From an uncultured Lachnospiraceae bacterium (GTDB lineage: Bacteria > Bacillota > Clostridia > Lachnospirales > Lachnospiraceae), in contig CATBDC010000005.1 in NCBI GenBank assembly GCA_949502235.1, positions 1-64,000 on the forward strand: a stretch of DNA of 64,000 nt, written 5' to 3'. Below the pieces are notes generated by a model. It ran no database searches. It was not told the origin of the DNA and worked only from the letters and a program-made list of their open reading frames with translations. Below, piece after piece: positions 8,028-16,535 of the stretch; within the stretch, counting starts at the first letter, position 1, and every line of letters begins with the position of its first letter. A program made the translations under genes and the position numbers.

Positions 8028-8526
8028 ATTTCCTAAGCTGATCCTCCGAATCATCGCTGGTTTTTTCAATTTCCTTTATCACCACATAGTATCCAGTGTC
8101 ATCGTTTGTTTTCACCAGTACGCGCTCGCCTGCTTTATGTCCGAGAAGCGCCCTGCCCATGGGAGACTCGATGCTGATAAGCCCCTGCATGGAATTTCCC
8201 CGCACACTTGTGACGAGGCGGTAGGTTTCTGTCTCGTCATCCTCTTCAAAATAAACCGTGACAGTATTGTTAATTCCGATTTCATCATCTCTGGACTTGT
8301 CAGATACAATCCGGGCATTTTTTAACATCCGCTCCAGATAACGAATTCTGCTTTCATTTCGGTTTTTATCCTGCTTGGCTGCCTTGTACTCGAAATTTTC
8401 ACTTAGATCACCCTGGGCTCTCGCCTCCTTTACGGCTTCAAGCTCCTTTTTACGGACTACCAGCTTCCGGTATTCGATTTCTTCCTTTATTTTCTGAACA
8501 TCACTTTTTGTCAACTGTTCACTCAT
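8023..8526 (-). CDS. greA: Transcription elongation factor GreA
   Basis: A 167-residue GreA/GreB-family protein that enters the secondary channel of RNA polymerase and stimulates cleavage of backtracked RNA. The N-terminal coiled coil with its acidic tip is seen (ARAQGDLSENFEYKAAKQDKN), as is the C-terminal FKBP-like domain (SPMGRALLGHKAGERVLVK). It is about ten residues longer than usual GreA, with an acidic-basic tail. It stands 19 bases beyond the end of the next minus-strand gene's start side and may be transcribed on its own behind AAAGGA. Confidence 0.92.
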   Translation of the reverse strand: MSEQLTKSDVQKIKEEIEYRKLVVRKKELEAVKEARAQGDLSENFEYKAAKQDKNRNESRIRYLERMLKNARIVSDKSRDDEIGINNTVTVYFEEDDETETYRLVTSVRGNSMQGLISIESPMGRALLGHKAGERVLVKTNDDTGYYVVIKEIEKTSDDSEDQLRKY

Positions 8527-8545
8527 ATTGATGATTCCTTTCTTC

Positions 8546-9844
8546 TTATAATTTACTGCTGCCTGTCTGAATCATTACAACAAGCGTAAATGACAGCTCA
8601 TCATGGGTTATTTCTATGTATCCGTCATATTTCGCAATGATCTGCTTTACATTTTTCAGGCCGATTCCGTGAGAACCAGCATCCTTCTTGCTTGTAATAA
8701 AATTACCGTTTTCCTCCACAACCTCATTTACCTTTGCGTTTACCACCTTATAGCTGAAAAAGCCATTCTGGCATCTGGCCTTTACATTTAGAAACCGTTC
8801 GGAGGCCTGGGAAATCCTTTTGCAGGCTTCAATGGCGTTGTCAAGTGTATTCGAAAGGAGGCTGCATAAGTCAATATCCTCCATTTCCGGCGCCTCGGCA
8901 AAATCAATCTGAAATTCGCAAGAGATGCCGGCTGCTGCCGCCGCCTGCTCCTTGCTGCTTAATACTGCATTTACAATATCATTGGGGCAGTAAGCCCTTA
9001 CTGCCACGGCGAACTCCTGATTAAGTTCCTCAAGATAGTGATTTGCCTCGGAAGTCTTTTTATCTTTAATCAGCATCCCGATAATATTGAGATGATTTTT
9101 CATATCGTGGCGCAGCTTTCTTACAGTCTGCTGATTGTTCTCGATTTCTTCGTAGTAGGATTTCCGGTATGCAAGCATCTCAAGCTCCATATCTGCCCGG
9201 ACGGCCCGGGCCATATAGGTACACAGATAAAAGCAGGAGATACTGGTCATGAGACAGGTGGCACATAGCGGGTATGCAAGGTAAGACTGCTCTGTGGGGC
9301 AGATATAAATGACAGAAATAATTCCCGTAAATGAGGACAGGGAAACCAGGTCTGTTATGAACCACATTTTGGGCGTCAGTATGTGTACTGTATCGGAAAG
9401 CCAGTTTTTCAAACACCGGCATATGAGGTAGTAAACCGGAATCCTAAGAAACAGGGTAAAGGAATGTAAAAATGTTTCTGCATACGGGTTCATATTCCGG
9501 CCGAAAATATAGTCCCATACCAAAGAGCCCGCATCCTGGGTAATATAGGATGTGGCAGCAATAATGGGAAATAAAATGACAGATGCCGAAAGCTTCAGAT
9601 ACCATTTTCCCTTAAAAAATAAAAAGAAGACCGCCGAAAGAAGAATCAGGCACGCGGTAAGTCCCGTAAGCTCCTCAGGGTAGACAACTGCAGCCACTGC
9701 CTGCATCAGAACTAATATAATGAGAATATTAGCTGCCGGACGCGGCCGCCTTGGGACAAGAAAGCTCTTAAGCCCTGAGAGGATAAGGAAGGAACAGGCC
9801 GTATAAATGGAAGTATTAGCTGCCATTTCCAGTAAATTCAGCAT
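8546..9844 (-). CDS. AgrC-type GHKL sensor histidine kinase (system 2)
   Basis: A 432-residue protein. The first 210 residues form about six or seven membrane helices with little extracellular sequence, like AgrC peptide sensors. The cytoplasmic kinase part has the H box RKLRHDMKNHLNIIG, N box LLSNTLDNAIEAC and G box GSHGIGLKNVKQI. It lies 15 bases after the regulator gene in the same operon. The neighbouring ABC transporter suggests a system that senses a peptide or membrane-active compound and induces export or resistance; no autoinducer precursor gene was found nearby. Confidence 0.9.
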   Translation of the reverse strand: MLNLLEMAANTSIYTACSFLILSGLKSFLVPRRPRPAANILIILVLMQAVAAVVYPEELTGLTACLILLSAVFFLFFKGKWYLKLSASVILFPIIAATSYITQDAGSLVWDYIFGRNMNPYAETFLHSFTLFLRIPVYYLICRCLKNWLSDTVHILTPKMWFITDLVSLSSFTGIISVIYICPTEQSYLAYPLCATCLMTSISCFYLCTYMARAVRADMELEMLAYRKSYYEEIENNQQTVRKLRHDMKNHLNIIGMLIKDKKTSEANHYLEELNQEFAVAVRAYCPNDIVNAVLSSKEQAAAAAGISCEFQIDFAEAPEMEDIDLCSLLSNTLDNAIEACKRISQASERFLNVKARCQNGFFSYKVVNAKVNEVVEENGNFITSKKDAGSHGIGLKNVKQIIAKYDGYIEITHDELSFTLVVMIQTGSSKL

Positions 9845-9859
9845 AGTGCAAGCCTCCGC

Positions 9860-10555
9860 TTAATGTAACATATATTTCGCAAATGCGATAGAAAGGCTCT
9901 GCCTGCAGGAACGGCTTACGGGAAGGCATTCACCGCAGACAAGTACAGCATTTCCATCAATTTTTTCTACATATCTTATATTTACCAGGTATCTGCTGTG
10001 AACCCTGACAAAGGGTTCTCCAAGCGAAACCTCCATATCACTGAGCTTTCCGTAAAAGGTATGGACTTCCTCATCTGTCACCATATGAAGAAGACGCCTT
10101 TCACTGAAAATATACTGAACCCTGTTTAAGGGAACACGGATGCTGCCGGAACGCTGTTCCACGATATAGTATTTTTCAGAGGATATTTCAAGCTCTTCTA
10201 AGGCAGTATGTAAAACAGAAACAATTTTAGAAGGCTCATAGGGCTTCATGATATAATTTAAAGCCCGTACCTCATATCCCTGAAAGACAAAGTCAGGGTG
10301 CGAGGTTACAAAAATAAAAACACACTGCCGGTTCATGGCCCGCAGCCTTTTTGCTGTTTCCACTCCGTTAAGCGCTCCCATCTCAATATCCAGGAATACA
10401 ATATCGCAGCATCTGAAATTTTTTATCAATTCCTCTCCGCAGGAAAACTCTGTGATGCGGTAATCAATTCCCGACAGCTCAAGGCCGGTGCCAAGAATTT
10501 TCCGCAAATCATTCCGGTATATTTTTTCATCATCACAAATAGCCAGCTCCAGCAT
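9860..10555 (-). CDS. LytTR-family response regulator (system 2, AgrA-like)
   Basis: A 231-residue protein with receiver domain residues 1-120 (CDDEKIYR, phospho-Asp in IVFLDIEMG, KPYEP) and LytTR domain from about 135 (VPLNRVQYIFSERRLLHM, FVRVHSRYLVNIRYVEKI). It is first in an operon with the kinase. It faces the ABC transporter operon across a 187-base divergent region with evenly spaced repeats, its likely binding sites. Confidence 0.92.
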   Translation of the reverse strand: MLELAICDDEKIYRNDLRKILGTGLELSGIDYRITEFSCGEELIKNFRCCDIVFLDIEMGALNGVETAKRLRAMNRQCVFIFVTSHPDFVFQGYEVRALNYIMKPYEPSKIVSVLHTALEELEISSEKYYIVEQRSGSIRVPLNRVQYIFSERRLLHMVTDEEVHTFYGKLSDMEVSLGEPFVRVHSRYLVNIRYVEKIDGNAVLVCGECLPVSRSCRQSLSIAFAKYMLH

Positions 10556-10587
10556 TTTATTTTCAATCCTTTTCTATCATGCAGATT

Positions 10588-10616
10588 TAAGATACTCTAA
10601 TATTGTCTTTTTGTCA
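10588..10616 (-). promoter_or_regulatory. Promoter of response regulator/kinase 2 operon
   Basis: Read on the minus strand: TTGACA (10616-10611), a 17-base spacer, then TATCTT (10593-10588), about 33 bases ahead of the regulator start. Confidence 0.65.
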
Positions 10617-10640
10617 AGAAACATGGGGGTTGACTGCAAA

Positions 10641-10706
10641 ACTTTACAAAATTTAAACCAGACTTTACATTCCGGCGGATGGAATTTTACACTGTATTTT
10701 TTTACA
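10641..10706 (+). promoter_or_regulatory. Candidate LytTR binding sites (direct repeats) upstream of ABC operon
   Basis: TTTACA occurs at 10643, 10664, 10686 and 10701; the first two are in the longer form ACTTTACA. The first three are spaced 21 and 22 bases, i.e. two helical turns, which is how LytTR dimers bind. The third TTTACA could double as a -35 box with a weak -10 (CTATGT) 17 bases on, as expected for an activated promoter. The role of regulator 2 here is inference. Confidence 0.5.
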
Positions 10707-10742
10707 ATCTATGTATCAAATGGAACAGGAGGAAAGAAAAAC

Positions 10743-11486
10743 ATGCTGAAGGTGAATCATTTATATAAAAGCTATGAGACAGGGGATAAGTCCTATGATG
10801 TGTTAAGGGACGTCTGTTTTGAGGTAAAGGAAGGAGAATTTGTTGCAGTCATGGGGCCTTCAGGCTCTGGAAAAACCACTCTTCTGAACTGTATTTCCTG
10901 CTTTATCCCTTATAACAAGGGAGAAATAACCTTGCGGGATGTGAGGCTGTCTTCTCTTGATGAAAAAGACATTGCAAAGGTCCGTAATGAAAAGCTCGGC
11001 TTTGTCTTTCAGGACTTCATGCTTTTAGACGGGCTTACAGTTCTGGAAAATGTATGCGTCCCAAAGGTTATCCGAAGGGAGGCTTACGGGCAGATGGAAA
11101 AAAAGGCGAAGGCCCTTATGAATATGTTCGGCATCTGGGATATTGCCGGCAAATACCCTCCTGAAATCTCCGGAGGACAGAAGCAGCGCACAGCAGTCGC
11201 AAGGGCGCTGATGAATGATCCCCTTTTAATTCTTGCCGATGAGCCTACCGGGAACCTGGACAGCCGGGCAAGTGAAGCGGTTATCGGAGCATTTCTGGAA
11301 GCGCAGAAAACGCTGAATACCACAACCTTTATGGTGACCCACGACAGCTTCTCGGCGAGCTGGTGCGACAGGGTAATTATTATGCGGGACGGGCGCGTAT
11401 ATACGGAGCTTATAAACAGGGGCAGCAGGAAAATATTTTTAGAAGAACTTCTGAATGTATTAAAGGTTTTGAATGGTGGTGAATAA
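10743..11486 (+). CDS. ABC transporter ATPase, MacB/BceA type
   Basis: A 247-residue ATPase. Seen: Walker A GPSGSGKTT, Q-loop VFQDFMLL, signature SGGQKQR, Walker B LILADEPTGNLDSRAS and switch histidine VTHD. The start is MLKVNHL behind AGGAGG; the ORF track's 84-residue extension covers the regulatory region and is not real. This subfamily works with FtsX-like permeases in peptide export or antimicrobial-peptide resistance. It is coupled to the permease gene. Confidence 0.92.
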   Translation: MLKVNHLYKSYETGDKSYDVLRDVCFEVKEGEFVAVMGPSGSGKTTLLNCISCFIPYNKGEITLRDVRLSSLDEKDIAKVRNEKLGFVFQDFMLLDGLTVLENVCVPKVIRREAYGQMEKKAKALMNMFGIWDIAGKYPPEISGGQKQRTAVARALMNDPLLILADEPTGNLDSRASEAVIGAFLEAQKTLNTTTFMVTHDSFSASWCDRVIIMRDGRVYTELINRGSRKIFLEELLNVLKVLNGGE

Positions 11487-11487
11487 G

Positions 11488-13593
11488 ATGACATTAAGCG
11501 GATTATGGGAGAAATTACGGAAAAGGAATAAAAAGGATTACGGGCAGTTCAGATTCTGCGTTATATTTGCGGCGGCATTAATTTCGTCTTACCTGATGCT
11601 TATAAAAAGCCCTCTTATAGAGAATGCGCTGCCGGAAGGCGGAGACTCTGGCAAAATGGTATTTTTGATACTGGGAATTGCGGCGGCAGGGTGTGTTGTA
11701 TTTGTGTGGTATGCCGCTCACCTGTTTTTAAGATATAAAAGCCGGGAAATCGGAATTCTTCTGGCATTAGGAGCAGAAAGGGGCATGCTTAGGAAAGCGC
11801 TATGCGGAGAAATGATAAAAATGACGGCATGGTGCGCGGCAGAGGGGATCCTGGCCGGAGCAGCCGCTTCCTTTGTAATCGGGAAAATACTGGAGACTGC
11901 GACACGTAGATACCAGGCATCTTTCTTTGCATTTACTCTTTCAGGAATGGTTCTTTCGCTTCTTTTTGGCATTGTACTTGTGCTGTTAATTCTGGTCCTG
12001 ACAGCAAAGGCAATGAGGCGGACGAATATTATGGATGTAATCAATGAGCAGAGGAAGCAGGAGCCTTTCAGGAAAAATGTAACAAAAGGATATTTTATCT
12101 GCGGGGCAGCACTTGCTGCGGCAGGGATTTTCCTGGGGTACGGACTGAATCACATTGCAGTAAATGCATTCGGGATCTTTTTAGGGGGCTGGGTCAATAC
12201 ATTCTATCTGCTGGCTGTTATTGGACTTTATCAAATGATGGTATACTCTGTTTCCTGCCATCAGAAGGGAAGGAATCCGCAGAAATATTATAACAATCTG
12301 CTTTATTACGGAATGATGAAATTTCAAGGGGCGTCTGTTGTAAGAAATATGCTGGTTATTACCCTTCTGTTTATGGGAGGGCTGTATGCCTTATTTTACA
12401 TGCCCCTTATGATATCCGGCTCTGTTTCCATTGTTTATGAGGACGAATATTCTTACCGATTTCTTAACGATGCAGAGGAGCTTACAAAAATGGAGCTTGA
12501 GGAAATTGCAGAAGAAACAGGCACAAAGCTTTTAAATTACCGGGAAGGGGAGTTCATCCGTGTGACAGGAAGCGGCGTAGAAAGAGACGCTGACGACAGC
12601 GGCAGGTTTATAGAAAATTATTATGCGGACTATGCTGAATATGACTGTACCAGCGCTTCGCAGTACGAGAAAATGACAGGGATCAGGCTTGATATTCCGG
12701 AAGGGGGATATTATCTTATTCAGCTTCCTGACCAGGAAGAGACGACCTGGTTTAAGTTTGATGATATGGATCAGCTTTATGCGGCGGGGGAGGACATATA
12801 CCTTCCTATGAAATATCTTGGAAATACGGAGTATTCCTCACTTGTCATTACGCCGGACAACGGGCTGGATCACGGTAGCAGGTTTGTGGTAAACGACAGA
12901 GACTATGAGAGGCTTAAAGCTTCGCTTCCCCGTGAAAAGCTGGAAACACAGGTGCTTTTCAATACTGGGGACGGGGCAGGAGAGATTTCTTTTGCAAAAA
13001 AAGTCTTTAAAGAATTTGTCCTGCGGATGTCAGATGATATGAATGTGAAGGAATATTATAATCTGCTTGAGGAGGAAAGAAGAGGGGAAGCTAAAGAAAG
13101 TGTGATGAAAAGCGCTGTCGCAGACCCGGAGAATCCTCTGGCAGAGAGCGACTGGCAGTATCATCCACTTCTTGCCCCCTTAAGGGAACAGCAGAATGTG
13201 ATGGGAAATGCTATCCGCTACCTGTTGTTTATCTATGTGGCAATTATATGCCTTGCGGCAGCAGGTATTATCGGATATACGAGAAGCCAGAGCGTGGGCA
13301 TTACTAACAGGCAGTTTTTTGAAGATATGAAGAAACTGGGAGCAGATAGAGCATACAGGAAACAGATTTTGAAACAGCAGATTGGAAAAATCTATGTCCT
13401 TCCTGCAGCACTGGGGACGGGACTGATACTGGGGTACTCTGTTTTGATTCTTTATATGAATGACGGCGTGATAAAACCCTATGAAGTAACGGCAGCAGGT
13501 ATCCTGGTGGCTTTGAGCGCCTTAATTGGAGGAGTGCAGTATGTACTGTATAAGAAGTCCTTTAGAACTGTGGGGAGGATGCTGGGTCTGTAA
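11488..13593 (+). CDS. FtsX-like ABC permease, BceB-type architecture
   Basis: A 701-residue permease. About seven membrane helices lie before residue 320, a large extracellular domain of roughly 270 residues follows (from SVSIVYEDEYSYRF to NPLAESDWQYH), then three more helices near the C-terminus. This is the plan of BceB permeases that confer bacitracin or lantibiotic resistance. Starting at MTLSGLWEK follows GGTGGTGA; a GTG at 11473 is possible. Unlike classical Bce systems, the partner kinase is of the AgrC/GHKL type, so substrate and signalling mode remain open. Confidence 0.85.
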   Translation: MTLSGLWEKLRKRNKKDYGQFRFCVIFAAALISSYLMLIKSPLIENALPEGGDSGKMVFLILGIAAAGCVVFVWYAAHLFLRYKSREIGILLALGAERGMLRKALCGEMIKMTAWCAAEGILAGAAASFVIGKILETATRRYQASFFAFTLSGMVLSLLFGIVLVLLILVLTAKAMRRTNIMDVINEQRKQEPFRKNVTKGYFICGAALAAAGIFLGYGLNHIAVNAFGIFLGGWVNTFYLLAVIGLYQMMVYSVSCHQKGRNPQKYYNNLLYYGMMKFQGASVVRNMLVITLLFMGGLYALFYMPLMISGSVSIVYEDEYSYRFLNDAEELTKMELEEIAEETGTKLLNYREGEFIRVTGSGVERDADDSGRFIENYYADYAEYDCTSASQYEKMTGIRLDIPEGGYYLIQLPDQEETTWFKFDDMDQLYAAGEDIYLPMKYLGNTEYSSLVITPDNGLDHGSRFVVNDRDYERLKASLPREKLETQVLFNTGDGAGEISFAKKVFKEFVLRMSDDMNVKEYYNLLEEERRGEAKESVMKSAVADPENPLAESDWQYHPLLAPLREQQNVMGNAIRYLLFIYVAIICLAAAGIIGYTRSQSVGITNRQFFEDMKKLGADRAYRKQILKQQIGKIYVLPAALGTGLILGYSVLILYMNDGVIKPYEVTAAGILVALSALIGGVQYVLYKKSFRTVGRMLGL

Positions 13594-13611
13594 AAATCTG
13601 TTGAAAAGTTT

Positions 13612-13690
13612 CCGCCTGTACACTCCAGTGAACTAACCGCTAACTACGACTAAGGAGTTTGGGAGAGCCTTCACTCCTTAGTCGTAGTTA
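13612..13690. repeat. Family B core hairpin, short copy
   Basis: A perfect inverted repeat: AACTACGACTAAGGAG at 13642-13657 and its complement at 13674-13689, with a 16-base loop (TTTGGGAGAGCCTTCA). It is preceded by ACTCCAGTGAACTAACCGCT. The same flanking sequence and almost the same loop recur inside both halves of the 18.9-19.3 kb mosaic, with different stem bases. It lies just after the permease gene and could serve as a terminator, though no T-run follows. Confidence 0.75.
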
Positions 13691-13874
13691 TTCCTTCTCC
13701 TAAGAAAAAATTAAGTTGTATTTTTATTACATCTGTGTTAAAGTGAATTCACAAAGTTCGTTCAGCGAATTTTAAAATCTATATATTTCCCTGGCGGGGA
13801 TATCAGTGGTGTGTTACATTGTCTGGAAATATCAATATTTCCCGGAACTATTATTTTTTACTCCTTATTTTTTA

Positions 13875-13903
13875 TTGTTTGTTGTGAAAAAAAATTATAT
13901 AAT
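13875..13903 (+). promoter_or_regulatory. Probable promoter for coiled-coil gene
   Basis: TTGTTT, a 17-base spacer and TATAAT at 13898-13903. Upstream, GGAAATAT-CA-ATATTTCC at 13825-13842 is a small perfect dyad that could be an operator. The remaining bases from 13691 to 14080 hold a family A repeat and otherwise A/T-rich sequence with no gene. Confidence 0.45.
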
Positions 13904-13989
13904 GGAGACATAAGAGTGAATGAAAGAAAACAATTAAATACAGCAAACCAGAGCTTCTACTAAATAAAACGAGAGTAAGAGTAATAATC

Positions 13990-14016
13990 GTTACTGTGAA
14001 CAGAGTGGACAGTAAC
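13990..14016. repeat. 27-bp family A repeat
   Basis: GTTACT-GTGAAC, AGA, then GTGGAC-AGTAAC: a slightly diverged copy of the unit present at 14701, 15232, 19660 and elsewhere. It lies in the leader of the coiled-coil gene. Confidence 0.85.
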
Positions 14017-14080
14017 CAATAATCCACGTGGAAATACAGCCAAAGGGAAGTGAATCTTAAAGAAAGGAGAAGTGACTTGT

Positions 14081-14686
14081 ATGTTAGAACCAAAAGATCT
14101 GGAAATGATTGCGGAAATTGTTACGAAAGCCGTAGAGCCTGTTAAAAATGATGTTAATGGAATAAAAGAGGATATCACAGAAATAAAAGAGGATGTAACG
14201 GTTTTAAAAAAAGATGTAGCAGGTTTAAAAGAGGATGTAACGGTTTTAAAAGAAGACGTTGCAGAGTTAAAAGAGGATGTAACGGTCTTAAAGGAAGACG
14301 TTGCAGAGTTAAAAGAGGATGTAACGGTCTTAAAAGAAGATGTCGCAGAGTTAAAAGAGGATGTAACGGTCTTAAAAGAAGATGTCGCAGGTTTAAAAGC
14401 GGATAACAAGGTCTTAAAAGAAGATGGCGTAGGTCTAAAGGAAGATGTAGCAGCTCTAAAAGCGGATAACACAAGACTAAAAAGTGATATGACAGCCTTG
14501 AAGCTGACACTTGAAAACGATACAAATAAGGGTATTAATATTATTGCTGAAGGGCATCTTGATTTGACCCGAAAGCTTGACAAAGCATTGGAGATCGAGA
14601 ATGAAAAGGAAATGCTTAAGTTAAGGGTGAACCGCTTAGAGAGCGAAATGGAGAAGGTAAAAGTAAAGTTAGGAGAAATAGCTTAA
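14081..14686 (+). CDS. Tandem-repeat coiled-coil protein, function unknown
   Basis: A 201-residue hydrophilic protein. Residues 1-25 are a short unique N-terminus. From about residue 30 to 140 comes an unbroken run of heptads (LKEDVTV, LKEDVAE, LKEDVAG), then a less regular coiled coil (ENEKEMLKLRVNRLESEMEKVKV). No signal peptide or membrane segment is seen, so it is cytoplasmic, likely a rod-shaped dimer or trimer. Start at ATG 14081 with AAAGGAG 11 bases before; the GTG at 14072 is too close to that site. Similar heptad proteins occur near phage and surface genes, but no function follows from the sequence. Confidence 0.8.
   Translation: MLEPKDLEMIAEIVTKAVEPVKNDVNGIKEDITEIKEDVTVLKKDVAGLKEDVTVLKEDVAELKEDVTVLKEDVAELKEDVTVLKEDVAELKEDVTVLKEDVAGLKADNKVLKEDGVGLKEDVAALKADNTRLKSDMTALKLTLENDTNKGINIIAEGHLDLTRKLDKALEIENEKEMLKLRVNRLESEMEKVKVKLGEIA
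14183..14392 (+). repeat. Five tandem 42-bp repeats inside the coiled-coil gene
   Basis: Five near-identical 42-base units encode two heptads each (KEDVTVL-KEDVA[E/G]L). Units 2-5 differ at only a few silent or E/G positions (GAT/GAC, GTT/GTC, GAG/GGT). Such arrays change copy number by slippage, always in frame because 42 is a multiple of three. Confidence 0.9.
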
Positions 14687-14700
14687 GAAGATGAAAGCGG

Positions 14701-14727
14701 GTTACTGTGAGCGGAGTGAACAGTAAC
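14701..14727. repeat. 27-bp family A repeat
   Basis: GTTACT-GTGAGC-GGA-GTGAAC-AGTAAC, 15 bases after the coiled-coil gene stop codon and 26 bases ahead of cdd. Confidence 0.88.
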
Positions 14728-14752
14728 GAAGACGGGGACAGAGGAGCATAAG

Positions 14753-15217
14753 ATGCAAAAGAGTATGAGATGTGAAAATCAGGAGCAGGAAGATAAAGGA
14801 CGGGAGAGCAGGCTGTGTGAAAGCAAGATACAAGAGCTTATAGCTCTTGCGCTAGAGCAGAGAAGCTATGCATATGCACCTTATTCAAAATTTAAAGTAG
14901 GTGCGGCCCTGCTTGGCGAAAACGGACAGATCTACACAGGGTGCAATATTGAAAACGCTGCATACGGGCCTTCCAATTGTGCAGAGCGGACAGCTATTTT
15001 TAAGGCGGTAAGCGAGGGCGTGAGGGATTTCCTTGCAATCTGTGTTGTGGGTGGTTCCGAAGAGGGGATAAGAGACCTATGCCCGCCCTGCGGTGTGTGC
15101 AGGCAGGTGATGCTTGAGTTCTGTAATACGGATTTTCAGATCATTCTGGCAACAGACAGTAAAAACTATGAAATTCATACATTAGGGGAGCTGGTTCCAA
15201 TGGGATTTAAGCTGTAA
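14753..15217 (+). CDS. cdd: Cytidine deaminase
   Basis: A 154-residue enzyme deaminating cytidine and deoxycytidine to uridine and deoxyuridine. Zinc-site motifs are intact: NCAERTAIF (His/Cys position and catalytic Glu) and PPCGVCRQ. The core starts about residue 26; the first 25 residues are an extra charged stretch (ENQEQEDKGRESR) not usual in the family, so translation might instead begin further in, though no better start is seen. It begins a pyrimidine salvage operon with the phosphorylase and deoB downstream. Confidence 0.92.
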   Translation: MQKSMRCENQEQEDKGRESRLCESKIQELIALALEQRSYAYAPYSKFKVGAALLGENGQIYTGCNIENAAYGPSNCAERTAIFKAVSEGVRDFLAICVVGGSEEGIRDLCPPCGVCRQVMLEFCNTDFQIILATDSKNYEIHTLGELVPMGFKL

Positions 15218-15231
15218 AAAAGGTATGGAAG

Positions 15232-15259
15232 GTTACTGTGAACGGGAGTGAACAGTAAC
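15232..15259. repeat. Family A repeat between cdd and the phosphorylase gene
   Basis: GTTACT-GTGAAC-GGGA-GTGAAC-AGTAAC, one G longer than the standard unit. It fills the 60-base intergenic gap and ends 19 bases ahead of the next start codon, so it forms a hairpin within the operon transcript. Confidence 0.88.
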
Positions 15260-15277
15260 TATGAAAGGAGAGGAAAG

Positions 15278-16060
15278 ATGGTAGATTATACAGAAGGAGC
15301 GGGAATCCAGTATCACATAGGATTAGGCAGGGGGGATGTGGGAAAGTACGTGATTCTTCCGGGGGATCCAAAAAGATGCAAGAAAATAGCGGCATATTTT
15401 GAGGATGCGAAGCTTATAGCAGACAGCCGGGAGTATGTTACGTACACGGGAATCCTTGAGGGGGAGAAGGTCAGCGTGACCAGCACGGGAATCGGAGGAC
15501 CTTCGGCATCTATTGCACTGGAGGAGCTGGTAAACTGTGGGGCAAATACATTTGTACGTGTGGGAACCTGCGGCGGGATGCAGAAAGATGTCTGCGGGGG
15601 CGATCTGGTGATTGCAACCGGCGCTGTCCGCATGGAAGGCACAAGCCGGGAGTATGCGCCCATCGAATATCCGGCAGTTGCAGATCTTGGAGTAACAAAT
15701 GCCCTAGCGGCCGCGGCGGAAAAGCTCCATACGATGTATCACACCGGCGTTGTGCAGTGCAAGGATTCTTTTTACGGACAGCATCAGCCGGAATGTCATC
15801 CGGTGGGTTATGAGCTCTTAGATAAATGGGATGCGTGGGTGCGCATGGGATGTATGGCGTCAGAAATGGAATCAGCGGCTTTGTTTATTACAGGAGCATA
15901 CAGAAGGGTGAGGGTTGGCTCGGTTCTTCTTGTAGTCGCAAACCAGGAGCGGGAGAAGCTGGGGCTTCCAAATGCACAGGTACATGATACGGACGGGGCA
16001 GTGCGGGTTGCCATAGAGGCTGTCCGGGAGCTGATCCTAAAAAAACGCAGGAGATATTAA
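15278..16060 (+). CDS. Nucleoside phosphorylase, uridine phosphorylase-like
   Basis: A 260-residue PNP/UDP-family enzyme cleaving nucleosides with phosphate to base and (deoxy)ribose-1-phosphate. Seen: [10 protein letters not shown] phosphate-loop motif, [26 protein letters not shown], and the ribose-binding SEMESAALF. The Q/R pattern and the cdd-deoB context favour uridine as substrate. Start at MVDYTEG behind AAAGGAG; the ORF track's ten extra residues come from the repeat. Product ribose-1-phosphate would go to DeoB. Confidence 0.88.
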   Translation: MVDYTEGAGIQYHIGLGRGDVGKYVILPGDPKRCKKIAAYFEDAKLIADSREYVTYTGILEGEKVSVTSTGIGGPSASIALEELVNCGANTFVRVGTCGGMQKDVCGGDLVIATGAVRMEGTSREYAPIEYPAVADLGVTNALAAAAEKLHTMYHTGVVQCKDSFYGQHQPECHPVGYELLDKWDAWVRMGCMASEMESAALFITGAYRRVRVGSVLLVVANQEREKLGLPNAQVHDTDGAVRVAIEAVRELILKKRRRY

Positions 16061-16097
16061 CAAAATATATATAATTAGGAAAGTGAGGAACAAAAAA

Positions 16098-16496
16098 ATG
16101 AGAATTGCAGTAACCTATGAGGATGGAATGATTTTTCAGCATTTTGGACACACGGAGCAGTTTAAGCTCTATGATGTGGAGGACGGACAGATTACGGGCA
16201 CACAGATTGTGGATACGAATGGCCAGGGACATGGGGCTCTGTCCGGATTCCTTACGGGCCGGAAGGCAGAGATTTTAATATGCGGAGGAATCGGAGGAGG
16301 CGCCCAGGCAGCCCTTAAGGAGGCAGGGATAAAGCTTTTTGGCGGCGTGTCCGGAGAGGCTGACCAGGCAGTAAAGGATTTTCTTGCAGGCAGGCTGGCT
16401 TATGACGCAGATGTACAGTGCAGCCATCACGGGCATGATCATTCCTGCGGGGAGCACCACTGCGGGGAAGAAAAGCATGGGTGCAGCGGGAACTAA
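16098..16496 (+). CDS. NifX/NifB-type iron-molybdenum cofactor-domain protein
   Basis: A 132-residue protein of the dinitrogenase FeMo-cofactor family (PF02579): MRIAVTYEDGMIFQHFGHTEQF at the start and LICGGIGGGAQAALKEAGI in the middle. The last 25 residues are packed with His and Cys (HHGHDHSCGEHHCGEEKHGC), a plausible metal-binding tail. There are no nitrogenase genes here; in Clostridia such proteins are common and of uncertain role, perhaps metal or cluster handling. It sits between the phosphorylase and deoB genes in the same direction with short gaps. Confidence 0.85.
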   Translation: MRIAVTYEDGMIFQHFGHTEQFKLYDVEDGQITGTQIVDTNGQGHGALSGFLTGRKAEILICGGIGGGAQAALKEAGIKLFGGVSGEADQAVKDFLAGRLAYDADVQCSHHGHDHSCGEHHCGEEKHGCSGN

Positions 16497-16535
16497 ATTA
16501 TACAGATAATGCTGTATTATCAGCAGGAGGAAAAC

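Noticed and set aside
10488-10742. 84-residue N-terminal extension of the ABC ATPase
   Set aside because: It crosses the divergent promoter and regulatory repeats; AGGAGG and the family start agree on 10743.
14183-14392. Regular repeats considered as a CRISPR array
   Set aside because: Units are contiguous without spacers, multiples of three, and part of a coiled-coil reading frame.
14175-14525. Long leucine/proline-rich ORFs on the minus strand of the coiled-coil gene
   Set aside because: They mirror the 42-bp tandem repeats of the plus-strand gene and have no ribosome site; shadows of the repeat.
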